DNA of 63,623 nt from Saprospiraceae bacterium UBA1994 (GTDB lineage Bacteria; Bacteroidota; Bacteroidia; Chitinophagales; Saprospiraceae): contig DDCY01000006.1 in NCBI GenBank assembly GCA_002335865.1, forward strand, positions 91,318 through 154,940, given 5' to 3'. The notes beneath the pieces were generated by a model. The model was not told the origin of the DNA and made no database searches. It worked only from the letters and a program-made list of their open reading frames with translations. How positions within the stretch are numbered: the stretch's first letter is position 1; each line of letters opens with the position of its first letter. A program made the translations under genes and the position numbers. This document shows positions 8,973-18,775 of this stretch, piece after piece.

Positions 8973-10169
8973 ATGTCAAGTAATGCTCAACGACTAGCCA
9001 TCAAACTATCAAAAGCAGGAGAGCGTTCTGTTCGAGCAGGTCACCCTTGGATATTCGAAAAGGCAATTACCAAACGGAGTAAAGATGGAGATGTCGGAGA
9101 TATAGCTGTCATCTATGGTACAAAGTCAAACAAAGTGATTGGAATAGGATTATACGATCCACATTCTCCAATCAGAATTAAGATGTTACATCACAATGGA
9201 GGTTGCAATATTGATCAGTCATGGATTGGGGAAAAAATTGCAATTGCATATGATCGCAGAGTACCATTATTACAGATGGACACTAATAGCTACAGACTTA
9301 TCTTCGGAGAAAATGACGGTATGCCTTCACTCATAGTAGATGTTTACGCCGAGGTCGCTGTCATTAAGTTGTACTCCTTGATATGGAAGTATCACATGCA
9401 AGATATTCTAGAAGCTATACTTCATCACACCGGAGTAAAGACAGTCGTGTTAAGACTTAGTCGCAACGTACAGAAGCTACAGAAGGATTACAAAGATGGG
9501 CAGATAATTCATGGTGTTTTAGAAGATCCTATTGTTGTATTTCGGGAGTATGGTATACTCTTTTCTGCACATGTCATCAAAGGACACAAAACAGGATATT
9601 TTCTTGATCATAGAGATAATCGTAGACGTATCGGTGAATTGTCCGAAGGGAAATCTGTACTAGATATATTTGCATATGCGGGAGGTTTCTCTGTACACGC
9701 TTTGGCAGGTCGAGCCAAGAGAGTTATTAGTCTTGATATCAGTAAGCAAGCCCTCGAGATGGCGAAACAAAACGTTGCACTAAATGATTTATCTGCTAAT
9801 CATAATGTAATGGCAATTGATGCATTTGAAGGTATGCAGAAACTACAAGATAAAGGACAAAAATTTGATATAGTAATTGTCGATCCTCCGTCGTTCGCTA
9901 AAAGTGCAGCTGACGTAATAGGAGCAATCAATAGTTATCGTCGACTAACTAAATTAGCAGTACCGTTGGTTAGTAAAGGAGGATTACTACTCAGTGCATC
10001 TTGCTCGAGTAGGGTAGACAAGGATACTTTTTACAATTTGTTGGTAGAAGAGTTAGATAAGGAAGATAGGTTTTATAAAATAGTGGATCGTACTTATCAT
10101 GATGTCGATCATCCCATTTCATTTCCGGAAGGCTCTTACTTGAAGAGTGTATATATACAACTAGATTAA
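8973..10169 (+). CDS. rlmI: Class I SAM-dependent rRNA large-subunit methyltransferase, RlmI-like
   Basis: The 398-residue protein has the domain order of RlmI/RlmK: an N-terminal PUA domain (about 1-80, GERSVRAGHPWIFEKAI), a central EEHEE-like domain, and a C-terminal Rossmann methyltransferase. The SAM site is LDIFAYAGGFSVHAL, with acidic D in VISLDIS and the catalytic-region motif IVDPPSFAKS. The late CSSRVDKDTF supplies the Cys seen in m5C-type enzymes. RlmI methylates C1962 of 23S rRNA; the exact target here is inferred. It stands alone between a terminator and a convergent gene and appears to be expressed from a leaderless transcript. Confidence 0.88.
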   Translation: MSSNAQRLAIKLSKAGERSVRAGHPWIFEKAITKRSKDGDVGDIAVIYGTKSNKVIGIGLYDPHSPIRIKMLHHNGGCNIDQSWIGEKIAIAYDRRVPLLQMDTNSYRLIFGENDGMPSLIVDVYAEVAVIKLYSLIWKYHMQDILEAILHHTGVKTVVLRLSRNVQKLQKDYKDGQIIHGVLEDPIVVFREYGILFSAHVIKGHKTGYFLDHRDNRRRIGELSEGKSVLDIFAYAGGFSVHALAGRAKRVISLDISKQALEMAKQNVALNDLSANHNVMAIDAFEGMQKLQDKGQKFDIVIVDPPSFAKSAADVIGAINSYRRLTKLAVPLVSKGGLLLSASCSSRVDKDTFYNLLVEELDKEDRFYKIVDRTYHDVDHPISFPEGSYLKSVYIQLD

Positions 10170-10332
10170 AATTGCAATTGCTGGGCAAAAGTAATTTGTA
10201 TCTACATTCTACAAGCTAAGTGTAGGTCCTTAGAGGAACTATAAGGATGCTACTTGTTTTTATTAATCAAATAATTGACGGGTACTTTTAAAAATAAATA
10301 TCAACTTATTCTTTGGCTTAATCTTATTCAGT

Positions 10333-11709
10333 CTACAGCTGATTCTTAGCCAATAACTCTGGCTCAAGAGGGTCTATCATGTCCAAAAATGACCTGATCA
10401 TATTTCTCTGCTTGTAGAACGCAGGTAACTCAGCTTCGTCCATCGGATCTGCCGGAGGAAAATTCTCTCTTAAGTGATTGATCTGCTTTTTGTTTTTCCA
10501 AAAACGGAAACAAACGTGTGGTCCTGTTGCTAGTCCTGTAGATCCTACAAAACCAATAGTCTGCCCTTGAGATACTTTGATGCCAGGTCTTATGCCAGCT
10601 GCAAATTTTTGCATATGCAGATACTGAGTTTCGTATGTACGATCATGTTTCATTTTGACATACTTACCATTGTTACGGGTATAAGTAGCTTTAGTTATCA
10701 CTCCGTCTGCTACTGCACGTATGGGTGTACCATATGGCGCAGCATAGTCAGTACCTAGATGTGGTATTCTTCTTTTCTTAATAGGGTGAAATCTTCTACG
10801 ATTAAATCTAGAGGAGATTCTAGAGAAACGTACGGGAGATCTTAAGAATGCTTTTTGTGTAGGTCTTCCTTCTCCATCATAGTATCCTTCGTACTTGTCG
10901 TTTTCGTATAAGATGGAGTAGTATTCACCGTATTCATTTTTGTAATAGGCGCCTAATAGTCTACCAAGAGATACAGGCTTATCATCTACATATTTGCGTT
11001 CGTAGATCAGTTTAAATTCATCACCATACTGTGTACGATAAAAATCTACTGAAGAAGCTAATGCATCTTCCATTAAATCTACTAAACCGAAATCGAGATT
11101 TTGAGCGGTCATCGCTCCCCAGAGAGAAGATTCTACTCTTCCAGAGGCGGTCTCTATGCAAGTCACAAATTCTCTTTCATTGATTTTGACCTCTACAGAA
11201 TCACGTAGATCATACACCACATAGTGTAATGGATCTGGCTCATATATTAACGCACAAGCAGGACCACAGCTATCTTTTCTTACTATATGATAGTTTTTTC
11301 CGGCTCTTATTTTTCTTACATTAAAGATGTCGGTAGCTTCATTTTCGAGTGCCGCTATCTTTGTATAACTGATGCCATTCTTAAACAAGATCTCTCCTAC
11401 AAATTGGTTTTTGGCCATTTCGTATGCTTCGAGGACATAATTTTCAGTATTAAAGCCAAATTTGATAGAACTCTTTATGGGTGCATCATGGGTATGAGCA
11501 ACAGTAATAGTGGATTCGCCATCGTTAGCAAGCTTAGGGATAAGGTAATATAAAGCTATCAGCAGAGAAGTAACGGTCAGTGCTGCTATGATGTCAATCA
11601 TCGACCTACTCTTCCCTTTAGTATTGGGACTATTCTGATTCAATGTAGTACTTATTTTATATTGTTTTTGACAATGATCAAACTCTATCGCACTGTAATA
11701 ATAAGGCAA
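10333..11709 (-). CDS. M23 family (LytM-type) metallopeptidase, membrane anchored
   Basis: A 458-residue protein with one transmembrane anchor at about residues 37-58 (IDIIAALTVTSLLIALYYLI) and a periplasmic region ending in an M23 domain at about 300-420. Zinc-site elements are HLGTD (H317, D321), the substrate-side YLHM, and GPHVC (H398). The classical HxH pair is HxC here (C400). M23 enzymes cut peptidoglycan cross-bridges or regulate amidases in cell division and wall remodelling. The true start is uncertain: M36, just before the anchor, is an alternative. Upstream of it lies a same-strand methyltransferase gene 133 bp away. Confidence 0.88.
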   Translation of the reverse strand: MPYYYSAIEFDHCQKQYKISTTLNQNSPNTKGKSRSMIDIIAALTVTSLLIALYYLIPKLANDGESTITVAHTHDAPIKSSIKFGFNTENYVLEAYEMAKNQFVGEILFKNGISYTKIAALENEATDIFNVRKIRAGKNYHIVRKDSCGPACALIYEPDPLHYVVYDLRDSVEVKINEREFVTCIETASGRVESSLWGAMTAQNLDFGLVDLMEDALASSVDFYRTQYGDEFKLIYERKYVDDKPVSLGRLLGAYYKNEYGEYYSILYENDKYEGYYDGEGRPTQKAFLRSPVRFSRISSRFNRRRFHPIKKRRIPHLGTDYAAPYGTPIRAVADGVITKATYTRNNGKYVKMKHDRTYETQYLHMQKFAAGIRPGIKVSQGQTIGFVGSTGLATGPHVCFRFWKNKKQINHLRENFPPADPMDEAELPAFYKQRNMIRSFLDMIDPLEPELLAKNQL

Positions 11710-11842
11710 CCAGAATCTAATTCATAGCTTATATGCTATATTCTCAAGGAATTGCAAAGCTATACCTTCTTGAGAATTGAATAGTATAATTATTGTTATT
11801 GAAATCTTAACGACCAAAATTCAACATTTATTCGATAGTAAT

Positions 11843-12424
11843 TTATCTAGGTCGCATATTGATAAATAATTCAGAACCCATTCTTGATTCGATGCTATTG
11901 GTGCAAGGTGTTATCACTCTAATATCAAATTTCTTGGAGAACATAGCTTTATAATTATTAATTACACCTCCAAATGGCGGCCCTTCTCTGTCGAATTCCA
12001 TACTAAACAATAGACCAATTAGGCTGCCTTTAGGCTTAATGATCTTGGACATCTGCTCTATATAATCTTGTCTGAGTAATGGATTCAATGCACAAAAGAA
12101 AGTCTGCTCCAATACTAAGTCAAATTCATCTTGGATTTCAAAGAAATTTCCATGAATCAGATTATCTATAGGGAATGTGGTTACTCTATCCTTTAGGTTG
12201 TCCAAAGGAACATTGGATATGTCGCAAACGTAAAGATTAGTAAAACCTTGATTGTGAATATATTCAGCTTCATGGCTATTACCAGCACCTGGAATAAGAA
12301 TCTTTATGTCTTTGTTAGTCAATTGATCTATATATTCTTTGATCGGAGGTGATATACAACCTAAATCCCATCCGTCTTTGCCAGCATCATAACGCTCGGT
12401 CCAGTATTGTTCGTCAAAATTCAT
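11843..12424 (-). CDS. Thiopurine-methyltransferase-like SAM-dependent methyltransferase
   Basis: This is a 193-residue protein of the TPMT family. The N-terminus MNFDEQYWTERYDAGKDGWD and the following CISPPIKEYID are typical. The SAM-binding glycine motif is ILIPGAGNSHEAEYI, and later come LVLEQTFFCALNP and the GPPFGG loop. Bacterial homologues methylate thiols, selenols, tellurite or small halides; the native substrate cannot be read from sequence. No signal peptide. It may be co-transcribed with the M23 peptidase gene downstream, but the functions are not obviously linked. Confidence 0.85.
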   Translation of the reverse strand: MNFDEQYWTERYDAGKDGWDLGCISPPIKEYIDQLTNKDIKILIPGAGNSHEAEYIHNQGFTNLYVCDISNVPLDNLKDRVTTFPIDNLIHGNFFEIQDEFDLVLEQTFFCALNPLLRQDYIEQMSKIIKPKGSLIGLLFSMEFDREGPPFGGVINNYKAMFSKKFDIRVITPCTNSIESRMGSELFINMRPR

Positions 12425-12572
12425 ATCTTATGCTATCTATGAATGAATGGTGCTTGATGTTTATTTAAATTCGTAACATGTTTTAAATTAAACAAAGATG
12501 AGTTTTTAAAAATAATCCTATCATGAGTCAATTACAAATCTTTTTGTGCTTCTCTATTTCATTCACTTCCCT

Positions 12573-12580
12573 TACTTTTG
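12573..12580 (+). promoter_or_regulatory. -7 box of folP, leaderless geometry
   Basis: TACTTTTG is an exact TAnnTTTG box, followed by TATT and then the ATG at 12585. It also shows that the longer in-frame start at 12546 lies upstream of the promoter and cannot be used. Confidence 0.7.
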
Positions 12581-12584
12581 TATT

Positions 12585-13406
12585 ATGATATTGAATTGTA
12601 ATGGAAGACTATTAGATCTCTCGACGCCAGTTATAATGGGTGTACTCAATATTACACCTGATTCATTTCATGAGGGATCGAGGATGATATCCGTAGAGCA
12701 CGCTGTAAATGTTGCTAAGCAAATGATAGTTGATGGTGCACAGATACTTGACTTAGGAGCTATGAGCAGTAGGCCCGGAGCAAAAATAATTACTGTCCAA
12801 GAGGAGTTAAATAGAATATTACCGGTAGTTAGAGCAATCCATAAAGTATTACCCGATGCCATACTTTCAATTGATACTGTGAGATCCTCTGTGGCAATAG
12901 CTTGTCTTGAGGCTGGAGCTCATATTATTAATGATATATCTGGAGCAAGTATAGATAGCGAATTGATAGATGTAATTGCTAAATACAAAGTTCCATACAT
13001 CCTTATGCATATGAAAGGTAATCCTGAAACTATGCAATCAAAAGCAAAATATAGTGATGTCACAATGGAAGTATTAGCTTTTATGAGTAATCAAATAAGA
13101 GCATTGAGAGCAAGAGGAATTCACGATATAGTAATTGATCCAGGATTCGGTTTTGCTAAACTAGATGTGCATAATTTCACTTTAATGAAGCAGCTAGGAT
13201 CATTCAAAATATTTGACTGTCCAATACTCGCAGGCATATCTCGCAAGTCTACCATTCAGAGAACTTTAGAGGTAAACGCTGATGATGCACTAAATGGCTC
13301 TACAGCCTTACACATGTATCTGCTCGAGCGCGGAACTAATATCTTAAGAGTGCATGATGTCAAAGAAGCAAGAGAAGTAATTAAGCTTTGGCAAAAACTA
13401 CAATAA
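12585..13406 (+). CDS. folP: Dihydropteroate synthase
   Basis: FolP condenses p-aminobenzoate with 6-hydroxymethyl-7,8-dihydropterin diphosphate to make dihydropteroate in folate synthesis, and is the sulfonamide target. The 273-residue product from ATG 12585 (MILNCNGRLLDLSTPVIMGV) shows the pterin-site motif MGVLNITPDSF, DLGAMSSRPGA, HIINDISGA, MHMKGNPETMQ, DPGFGFAK and AGISRKS in order. A longer start at 12546 is rejected because a consensus -7 box ends four bases before 12585. It is a single gene here rather than in a folate operon. Confidence 0.95.
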   Translation: MILNCNGRLLDLSTPVIMGVLNITPDSFHEGSRMISVEHAVNVAKQMIVDGAQILDLGAMSSRPGAKIITVQEELNRILPVVRAIHKVLPDAILSIDTVRSSVAIACLEAGAHIINDISGASIDSELIDVIAKYKVPYILMHMKGNPETMQSKAKYSDVTMEVLAFMSNQIRALRARGIHDIVIDPGFGFAKLDVHNFTLMKQLGSFKIFDCPILAGISRKSTIQRTLEVNADDALNGSTALHMYLLERGTNILRVHDVKEAREVIKLWQKLQ

Positions 13407-13630
13407 TTAGTTTTGTCATATTTGATAAATTAAAGACTTGGTAGTGAATTAGATCGATGCTATTTCTTTTAGCATTTGCTATATTTCTGAGATGGCGTCT
13501 AAATGAAAAGTGTTTAACTACAAATTAGATTTATTTTTAAATTTCTAATTATGAAGTCACAATAAAGACGAATTCAATTGGATTATTAATATTCAATAAT
13601 CATCTATCGGACATTTAATTTTCTATTTGT

Positions 13631-13638
13631 TAGCTTTG
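13631..13638 (+). promoter_or_regulatory. -7 box for the haloperoxidase-like gene
   Basis: TAGCTTTG matches TAnnTTTG exactly, 30 bp before the ATG at 13669, giving a short leader of about 25 nt. No TTTG element is present at the normal -33 spacing. Confidence 0.55.
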
Positions 13639-13668
13639 CAAAATATCTATGAATAGTTAAAACTGCAT

Positions 13669-16600
13669 ATGCGTCAACTGATTACATATATAATATTTTC
13701 TTTGAGTATTCTATTAACAGTTGGGGTATCTGCCCAAAATGTGACGGTAGCTCATGAATGGAATGAAACGCTACTTCAATCTATACGAAAGGATTTCGCA
13801 AGGCCTACGGTTCATTCACGTAATCTATGGCACACATCAGCAGCCATGTATGATCTCTGGGCATTGACAAAAGACAATGCTTCGCCCTACTTCTTGGGTA
13901 ATACTGTAGATGGATTTTCTTTTCCATTTAAGTCTTTTCCATGGAATGAAGATCCAACAGTACAATTAGAAGAGGCCATAAGCTTTGCGATGTACAGAAT
14001 ACTTTCTCACAGATTTTTTAATTCTCCAGAAGGAGGATTTGCTCAAAATAGATTTGATGCTAAGATGACTTCATTAGGATACGATATTACTAATAATAGT
14101 GAGGCTTTTGGAAATGGGTCAGGAGCAGCCTTAGGTAATTACTTGGGTAATCTGATGATAGCGTACGGTCTTCAAGATGGAGCGAATGAAGCACAGCAAT
14201 ATCAAAATACATTTTATAATTCGGTAAATGATCCATTGGTAATGGCATTTTCAGGAAATCCAAATCTTCAGAATCCTAATAGATGGCAACAGTTGACATT
14301 AGATGTATTCATTGATCAATCAGGTAATGAGATACCTTTCAACACACCGGACTTTTTGAGTCCAGAATGGGGTAATGTCACTCAGTTCGCTATACCTGAT
14401 GAAGATAAGATTGTAGATGGTCAATTTACATTATATCATGATCCAGGTCCACCGCCTATGATCGATCCTGACGATATAGAGTCATCTGTGGATTACAAGA
14501 AAGGCTTCGGTATGGTAGTACAATGGTCATCTCACTTAGATCCATCCGATGGCGTGATGATAGATATATCACCTGCTTCTCTAGGTAATGCTGGCGAGCT
14601 ACCGGAGGCTGAGCAGTTCTATGAATATTATAATTATCTAGAAGGAGGAGATTCAAGTATGGGTCATGCATTCAATCCTATCACAGGTCAACCATACGAA
14701 CCACAGATGGTCCCTAGAGGAGATTACACTAGAGTACTCGCAGAGTTTTGGGCAGATGGTCCAGATAGTGAGACGCCTCCAGGTCACTGGTTTACATTGA
14801 TCAATTATGTCAATAGTCATCCGATGCTAGAGAAGCGATATGAAGGAGTAGGACCCATCATCGATGATTTAGAATGGGATATTAAGAGTTACTTCCTTCT
14901 AGGAGCAGCGATGCATGATAGCGCAGTATCGACATGGGGAATCAAAGGGTACTACGACTACCTAAGGCCAGTGTCGGCGATCAGATATATGGCGGAGAAA
15001 GGTCAATGTACAGATTCGACAAGGCCGCATTACGATCCTGCAGGAATGGATCTCATAGATGGACAAGTGGAACTCGTAGAAGCAAGCGATCCACTAGCAG
15101 GAAATCAAGGTCAGCATGTAGGAAAAATCAAAGTAAAATCATGGCGTGGTCCAGATTATATCAACAATCCTGATAACGATGTAGCAGGAGTAGGTTGGAT
15201 TCTCGCTGAAGAATGGTGGCCTTATCAGAGACCTTCTTTTGTAACACCTCCGTTTGCAGGTTATGTGTCTGGTCATTCTACATTCTCTAGAGCTGCGGCT
15301 GAGATTATTACTATGATGACTGGAGACGAATATTTCCCTGGAGGTATGGGAACATTCGAAGTGAAGCAAAACGATTTCTTAGTATTCGAAGATGGTCCTT
15401 CGCAAGATTTTACATTGCAATGGGCGACCTATAGAGATGCATCAGATCAGACAAGTCTTTCACGGATCTGGGGAGGTATCCATCCGCCTGCAGATGATAT
15501 TCCTGGTCGTAAGATCGGTATCAAAGTAGCTAACGATGTATATGCCAAAGCCGAGTCATTATTTTTTAGAGATGTTGATAATGATGGCTATTGGTCATAC
15601 GAAGATTGTGATGATAATAATGATACAGTCTACCCAGGCGCACCAGAAGTATGTGATGATGAGGACAATGATTGCGATGGATTCGTAGATGAGGATCTAG
15701 AACTTTATTCCTACTATATTGACGAAGATCTAGATGGTTATGGTGAAGAATCTAGAGACACACAGACATGTAATGCTTTTGCACCAATAGGATTTGTAGA
15801 ATTGTCGACTGATTGTAATGATCAAAATCCAGCAGTCAATCCTAATGCAACCGAAATATGCGACGATATAGATAATAATTGCGACGGATTCATTGACGAA
15901 GACTTAGAGCATTTTACATATTACTTTGATGAAGATCAGGATGGTTATGGTGATGTGACTAGAGATACACAGACTTGTTACAATGTGGCACCGATAGGAT
16001 TTGTAGTGCCTTCTACTGATTGTAATGATTTAAATTCAGCAATCAATCCTGGAGCTGTAGAATTGTGTGATGATTTAGATAATAACTGTGATGGACAGAT
16101 CGACGAGGACATACAACTGTATACGTATTATATAGATACAGATGGTGATTCTTATGGTGATGATGCTTTTAGTATTCAGATCTGTTATAATAATCCACCT
16201 GAAGGCTACGCAGTGGACAATGCAGATTGTGTCGATGACGATTCAGCGATCAATCCTGCAGCTATAGAATTGTGTGACGATATAGACAATAACTGTGATG
16301 GACAGATTGACGAGGGTTTACCTTTATTCAAATATTATTTGGATAATGACAATGATGGATTTGGAGATGCAGCTGAGGAAATACAAATTTGTTATAATAT
16401 TCCGCCTACAAGTTATGTGATTGACAATACAGATTGTAATGATAATAATGCAGGCATCAATCCTGCAGAAATAGATATTCCAGATAATGGAATTGATGAA
16501 GATTGCAGTGGAGTAGATTTATTCTTACAGTCTAGAGTGTATCCAAATCCTGTAACAGATATACTCGAGATTCATCATCAAGTGGACGGTGCGGCTGAGG

Positions 16601-16767
16601 TAATATGGATTTCTTCCGGAGGGAAATTGATTAGAGAAGAACAGATTTTTTTTGCGGATAATCGAGCTGTAATCTACAGTGTTGATTTACCTCAAGGGGT
16701 ATATATTTTAAGAATAATTAAAGATGGTTTACCCGTGTTAACGGAGAGAGTGTTGGTTGGGGAGTAG
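13669..16767 (+). CDS. Secreted vanadium-haloperoxidase/PAP2-like protein with MopE-like repeats and T9SS sorting domain
   Basis: This 1032-residue protein has three parts. After a signal peptide (cut after VSAQ, residue about 23) comes a helical domain of the vanadium-dependent haloperoxidase/PAP2 superfamily. All three vanadate/phosphate-site motifs are complete: K426-x6-R433-P434, SGHS (534-537), and S598-R599-x5-H605-x3-D609. Residues about 635-950 hold five MopE-like metal-binding repeats (DxDxDGYGD, CDD.DNNCDG..DE). The last about 75 residues are a type A sorting domain (YPNPVTDILEI ... GVYILRI). It should cross the outer membrane by the type IX system encoded at 48-54 kb. Haloperoxidase versus phosphatase activity cannot be decided. 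Confidence 0.9.
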   Translation: MRQLITYIIFSLSILLTVGVSAQNVTVAHEWNETLLQSIRKDFARPTVHSRNLWHTSAAMYDLWALTKDNASPYFLGNTVDGFSFPFKSFPWNEDPTVQLEEAISFAMYRILSHRFFNSPEGGFAQNRFDAKMTSLGYDITNNSEAFGNGSGAALGNYLGNLMIAYGLQDGANEAQQYQNTFYNSVNDPLVMAFSGNPNLQNPNRWQQLTLDVFIDQSGNEIPFNTPDFLSPEWGNVTQFAIPDEDKIVDGQFTLYHDPGPPPMIDPDDIESSVDYKKGFGMVVQWSSHLDPSDGVMIDISPASLGNAGELPEAEQFYEYYNYLEGGDSSMGHAFNPITGQPYEPQMVPRGDYTRVLAEFWADGPDSETPPGHWFTLINYVNSHPMLEKRYEGVGPIIDDLEWDIKSYFLLGAAMHDSAVSTWGIKGYYDYLRPVSAIRYMAEKGQCTDSTRPHYDPAGMDLIDGQVELVEASDPLAGNQGQHVGKIKVKSWRGPDYINNPDNDVAGVGWILAEEWWPYQRPSFVTPPFAGYVSGHSTFSRAAAEIITMMTGDEYFPGGMGTFEVKQNDFLVFEDGPSQDFTLQWATYRDASDQTSLSRIWGGIHPPADDIPGRKIGIKVANDVYAKAESLFFRDVDNDGYWSYEDCDDNNDTVYPGAPEVCDDEDNDCDGFVDEDLELYSYYIDEDLDGYGEESRDTQTCNAFAPIGFVELSTDCNDQNPAVNPNATEICDDIDNNCDGFIDEDLEHFTYYFDEDQDGYGDVTRDTQTCYNVAPIGFVVPSTDCNDLNSAINPGAVELCDDLDNNCDGQIDEDIQLYTYYIDTDGDSYGDDAFSIQICYNNPPEGYAVDNADCVDDDSAINPAAIELCDDIDNNCDGQIDEGLPLFKYYLDNDNDGFGDAAEEIQICYNIPPTSYVIDNTDCNDNNAGINPAEIDIPDNGIDEDCSGVDLFLQSRVYPNPVTDILEIHHQVDGAAEVIWISSGGKLIREEQIFFADNRAVIYSVDLPQGVYILRIIKDGLPVLTERVLVGE
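15571..16515 (+). repeat. Coding tandem repeat, 207-bp period (MopE-like units)
   Basis: The DxDxDG motif starts fall at 15571, 15721, 15928, 16135 and 16342. The last four are spaced by exactly 207 bp (69 codons), and the first unit is a 150-bp short form. Each unit carries Asp-rich Ca-binding-like loops and a conserved CDD.DN.CDG motif, and the units have diverged at the DNA level. Confidence 0.88.
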
Positions 16768-16942
16768 ACAAAATGGCATTATTGTAATAAGATTATATTG
16801 CAAAGAAAAGGATAAATCAAATGGCTCTGACTAGTTTTTATATTCTCATTTTTGGATTTAAGTAATGATGCTTTTAGCATCTAATCCAATGTCTGGTAAT
16901 CAAGCCCTAAAATTTCTAAACAGGCATATACAAACGAAATTT

Positions 16943-18775
16943 CTACTTAAACTTATAAAGTTCACCACCCTTGCTAAACAACTTATCTACTTTTTTGGTA
17001 ACTGCAGGGTCTTGCACCAACTCTGGCGCATGATGCGGCTTGATACGTGCATCGATTATTAGAGATCCTAGACATCCCCAATGTTTATGTTCTACATAAC
17101 TATCTACACCATAAATGTCATGAGAAGGATTAGCTCTAGTATATGTTACCCACAGATAATTATTAAGCGTTGCAGATGTAAATTTAGAATCATCAACTAC
17201 TAACACTAGAGGAAATTTTTCTAGATTTTGTCCCTTTAAATTATTCGACAATATTTCCATTTCTTCTTTAGCATTTTCTTGAGAAGTAAACTTAGGAGCC
17301 TGTAATGCGAGTATTCCGGGTAATGCAACATGAGCGTCATTATATCCTTTCGGTAAGGTAAGATCTGATGATATTTCTTTAGCTAATTCTCGTTTTACTT
17401 CACCACGACAAGCGATTAATACTTTTGATCCAGCATTCCATCCATTACCGGAATAATCAAGAGTATCAATAGTAGTTTTGGTCTGGAAATGTAAGTCTCG
17501 AGTCCAATCTACTCGTTGCAAAAAGTGATAAAAGAAATGCTCAATGTTGTCAGAGTCTAACTTTGGATCATCGTCATCTGCAGCGATGAAAAGGAACTTA
17601 GCTAATGAAGTTTGGCCGCTTCCTAATATTCTATTTCCAATTGTAATAATTTCCTCAGGTACACGCTCACGAAAAGGCATATATCGTTCTCCGCCTACAG
17701 CGAGTAGGAGAGGGTGTACGCCAGAAGCATCTACTGCATTTATAGAACGCAAACCAGGAAATTCTCCAGGTGTAAGTGCCTTTACAAGTTTATGAATTAA
17801 GTATCCGAAACTACTATCTTCCATCGGCGGTCGACCTACTATGGAGAAGTGCCAAATGGCATCTTTTCTATGATACACACGATCTACTTTCATCACAGGA
17901 AAATCATGCGTTAGACTATAATATCCTAGGTGATCACCAAACGGTCCCTCAGGCATTTGTCGTTTTTTGTCTATCGTACCTGTGATTACGAAGTCAGCAT
18001 CTGTAGAGACGGCATGACCCATGTCATCAAATGCATATCTAAATCTTCGCCCTGCTAGCATGCCAGCAAATGTCAATTCACTTAAGCCTTCGGGCATCGG
18101 CATGATAGCCGAAAATGCATGTGACGGTGGTCCACCCACGAAAACTGATACTCTAAATGGTTCATTACTCTTGAGGTACTCTTTATGATGTACACCAATA
18201 CCTCTATGTAGCTGGTAGTGAAGACCGATCTCTTCATTAGTTTTATAATCATTGCCAGTCAACTGGATACGGTACATACCAAGATTGGATTCCATCATAT
18301 TCTTACATCCAGGAGGCAGCGACATCACTTGCGGCATAGTTACGAATGCTCCACCATCCATTGGCCACGATTTGATGAGCGGCAATTGGTCTATGGTGGT
18401 CTGGCCATACATAGCAGGCTTAGAGAATAGAGCTTTGGTAGGTAGCGCAGATAAAGCTGTGAATGGTGTAGATAAATACCTTTTAGGATTTTTGAGGAAA
18501 TTGGCAGGGTCAGCTTTGAGCTCAGTTACTTTCTGCACCTTTTTAAGTGTCTTTCGAAAGAGCCAATCTGTGCGCTCAAAAGTCCCATAAATATTAGATA
18601 ATCCTCTGAAAGGGCTACCTATCACTTTCTCAAAAAGAATAGCAGGGCCCCTAGATTCGAATATTCTTCTGTGCACTTCTGCTATTTCTAGATTGGGATC
18701 TAAAGGAGATTTAATTCTTAGTAACTGACCTGATTTTTCAAGATCATTCACACAATCTTGGAGAGAAGCGTACAT
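16943..18775 (-). CDS. UbiD family decarboxylase
   Basis: At 610 residues, this matches the long UbiD-type decarboxylases common in Bacteroidota (MYASLQDCVNDLEKSGQLLRI). UbiD enzymes use prenylated FMN to decarboxylate aromatic or unsaturated acids. Conserved stretches visible are GPFGDHLGYYSL, the VGRPPMEDSSFGYLIHK region and SDLTLPKGYNDAHVALPGI. In a menaquinone-using organism the probable role is the decarboxylation step of menaquinone (futalosine route) or a related quinone; this is inference. No ubiX-like flavin prenyltransferase is in the window. It is transcribed alone, converging with the haloperoxidase-like gene. Confidence 0.9.
   Translation of the reverse strand: MYASLQDCVNDLEKSGQLLRIKSPLDPNLEIAEVHRRIFESRGPAILFEKVIGSPFRGLSNIYGTFERTDWLFRKTLKKVQKVTELKADPANFLKNPKRYLSTPFTALSALPTKALFSKPAMYGQTTIDQLPLIKSWPMDGGAFVTMPQVMSLPPGCKNMMESNLGMYRIQLTGNDYKTNEEIGLHYQLHRGIGVHHKEYLKSNEPFRVSVFVGGPPSHAFSAIMPMPEGLSELTFAGMLAGRRFRYAFDDMGHAVSTDADFVITGTIDKKRQMPEGPFGDHLGYYSLTHDFPVMKVDRVYHRKDAIWHFSIVGRPPMEDSSFGYLIHKLVKALTPGEFPGLRSINAVDASGVHPLLLAVGGERYMPFRERVPEEIITIGNRILGSGQTSLAKFLFIAADDDDPKLDSDNIEHFFYHFLQRVDWTRDLHFQTKTTIDTLDYSGNGWNAGSKVLIACRGEVKRELAKEISSDLTLPKGYNDAHVALPGILALQAPKFTSQENAKEEMEILSNNLKGQNLEKFPLVLVVDDSKFTSATLNNYLWVTYTRANPSHDIYGVDSYVEHKHWGCLGSLIIDARIKPHHAPELVQDPAVTKKVDKLFSKGGELYKFK

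Noticed and set aside
16867..16881. GATGC-TTTTA-GCATC hairpin between the haloperoxidase and UbiD genes
   Set aside because: The stem is five pairs and no T tract follows on either strand; too weak to call a terminator.
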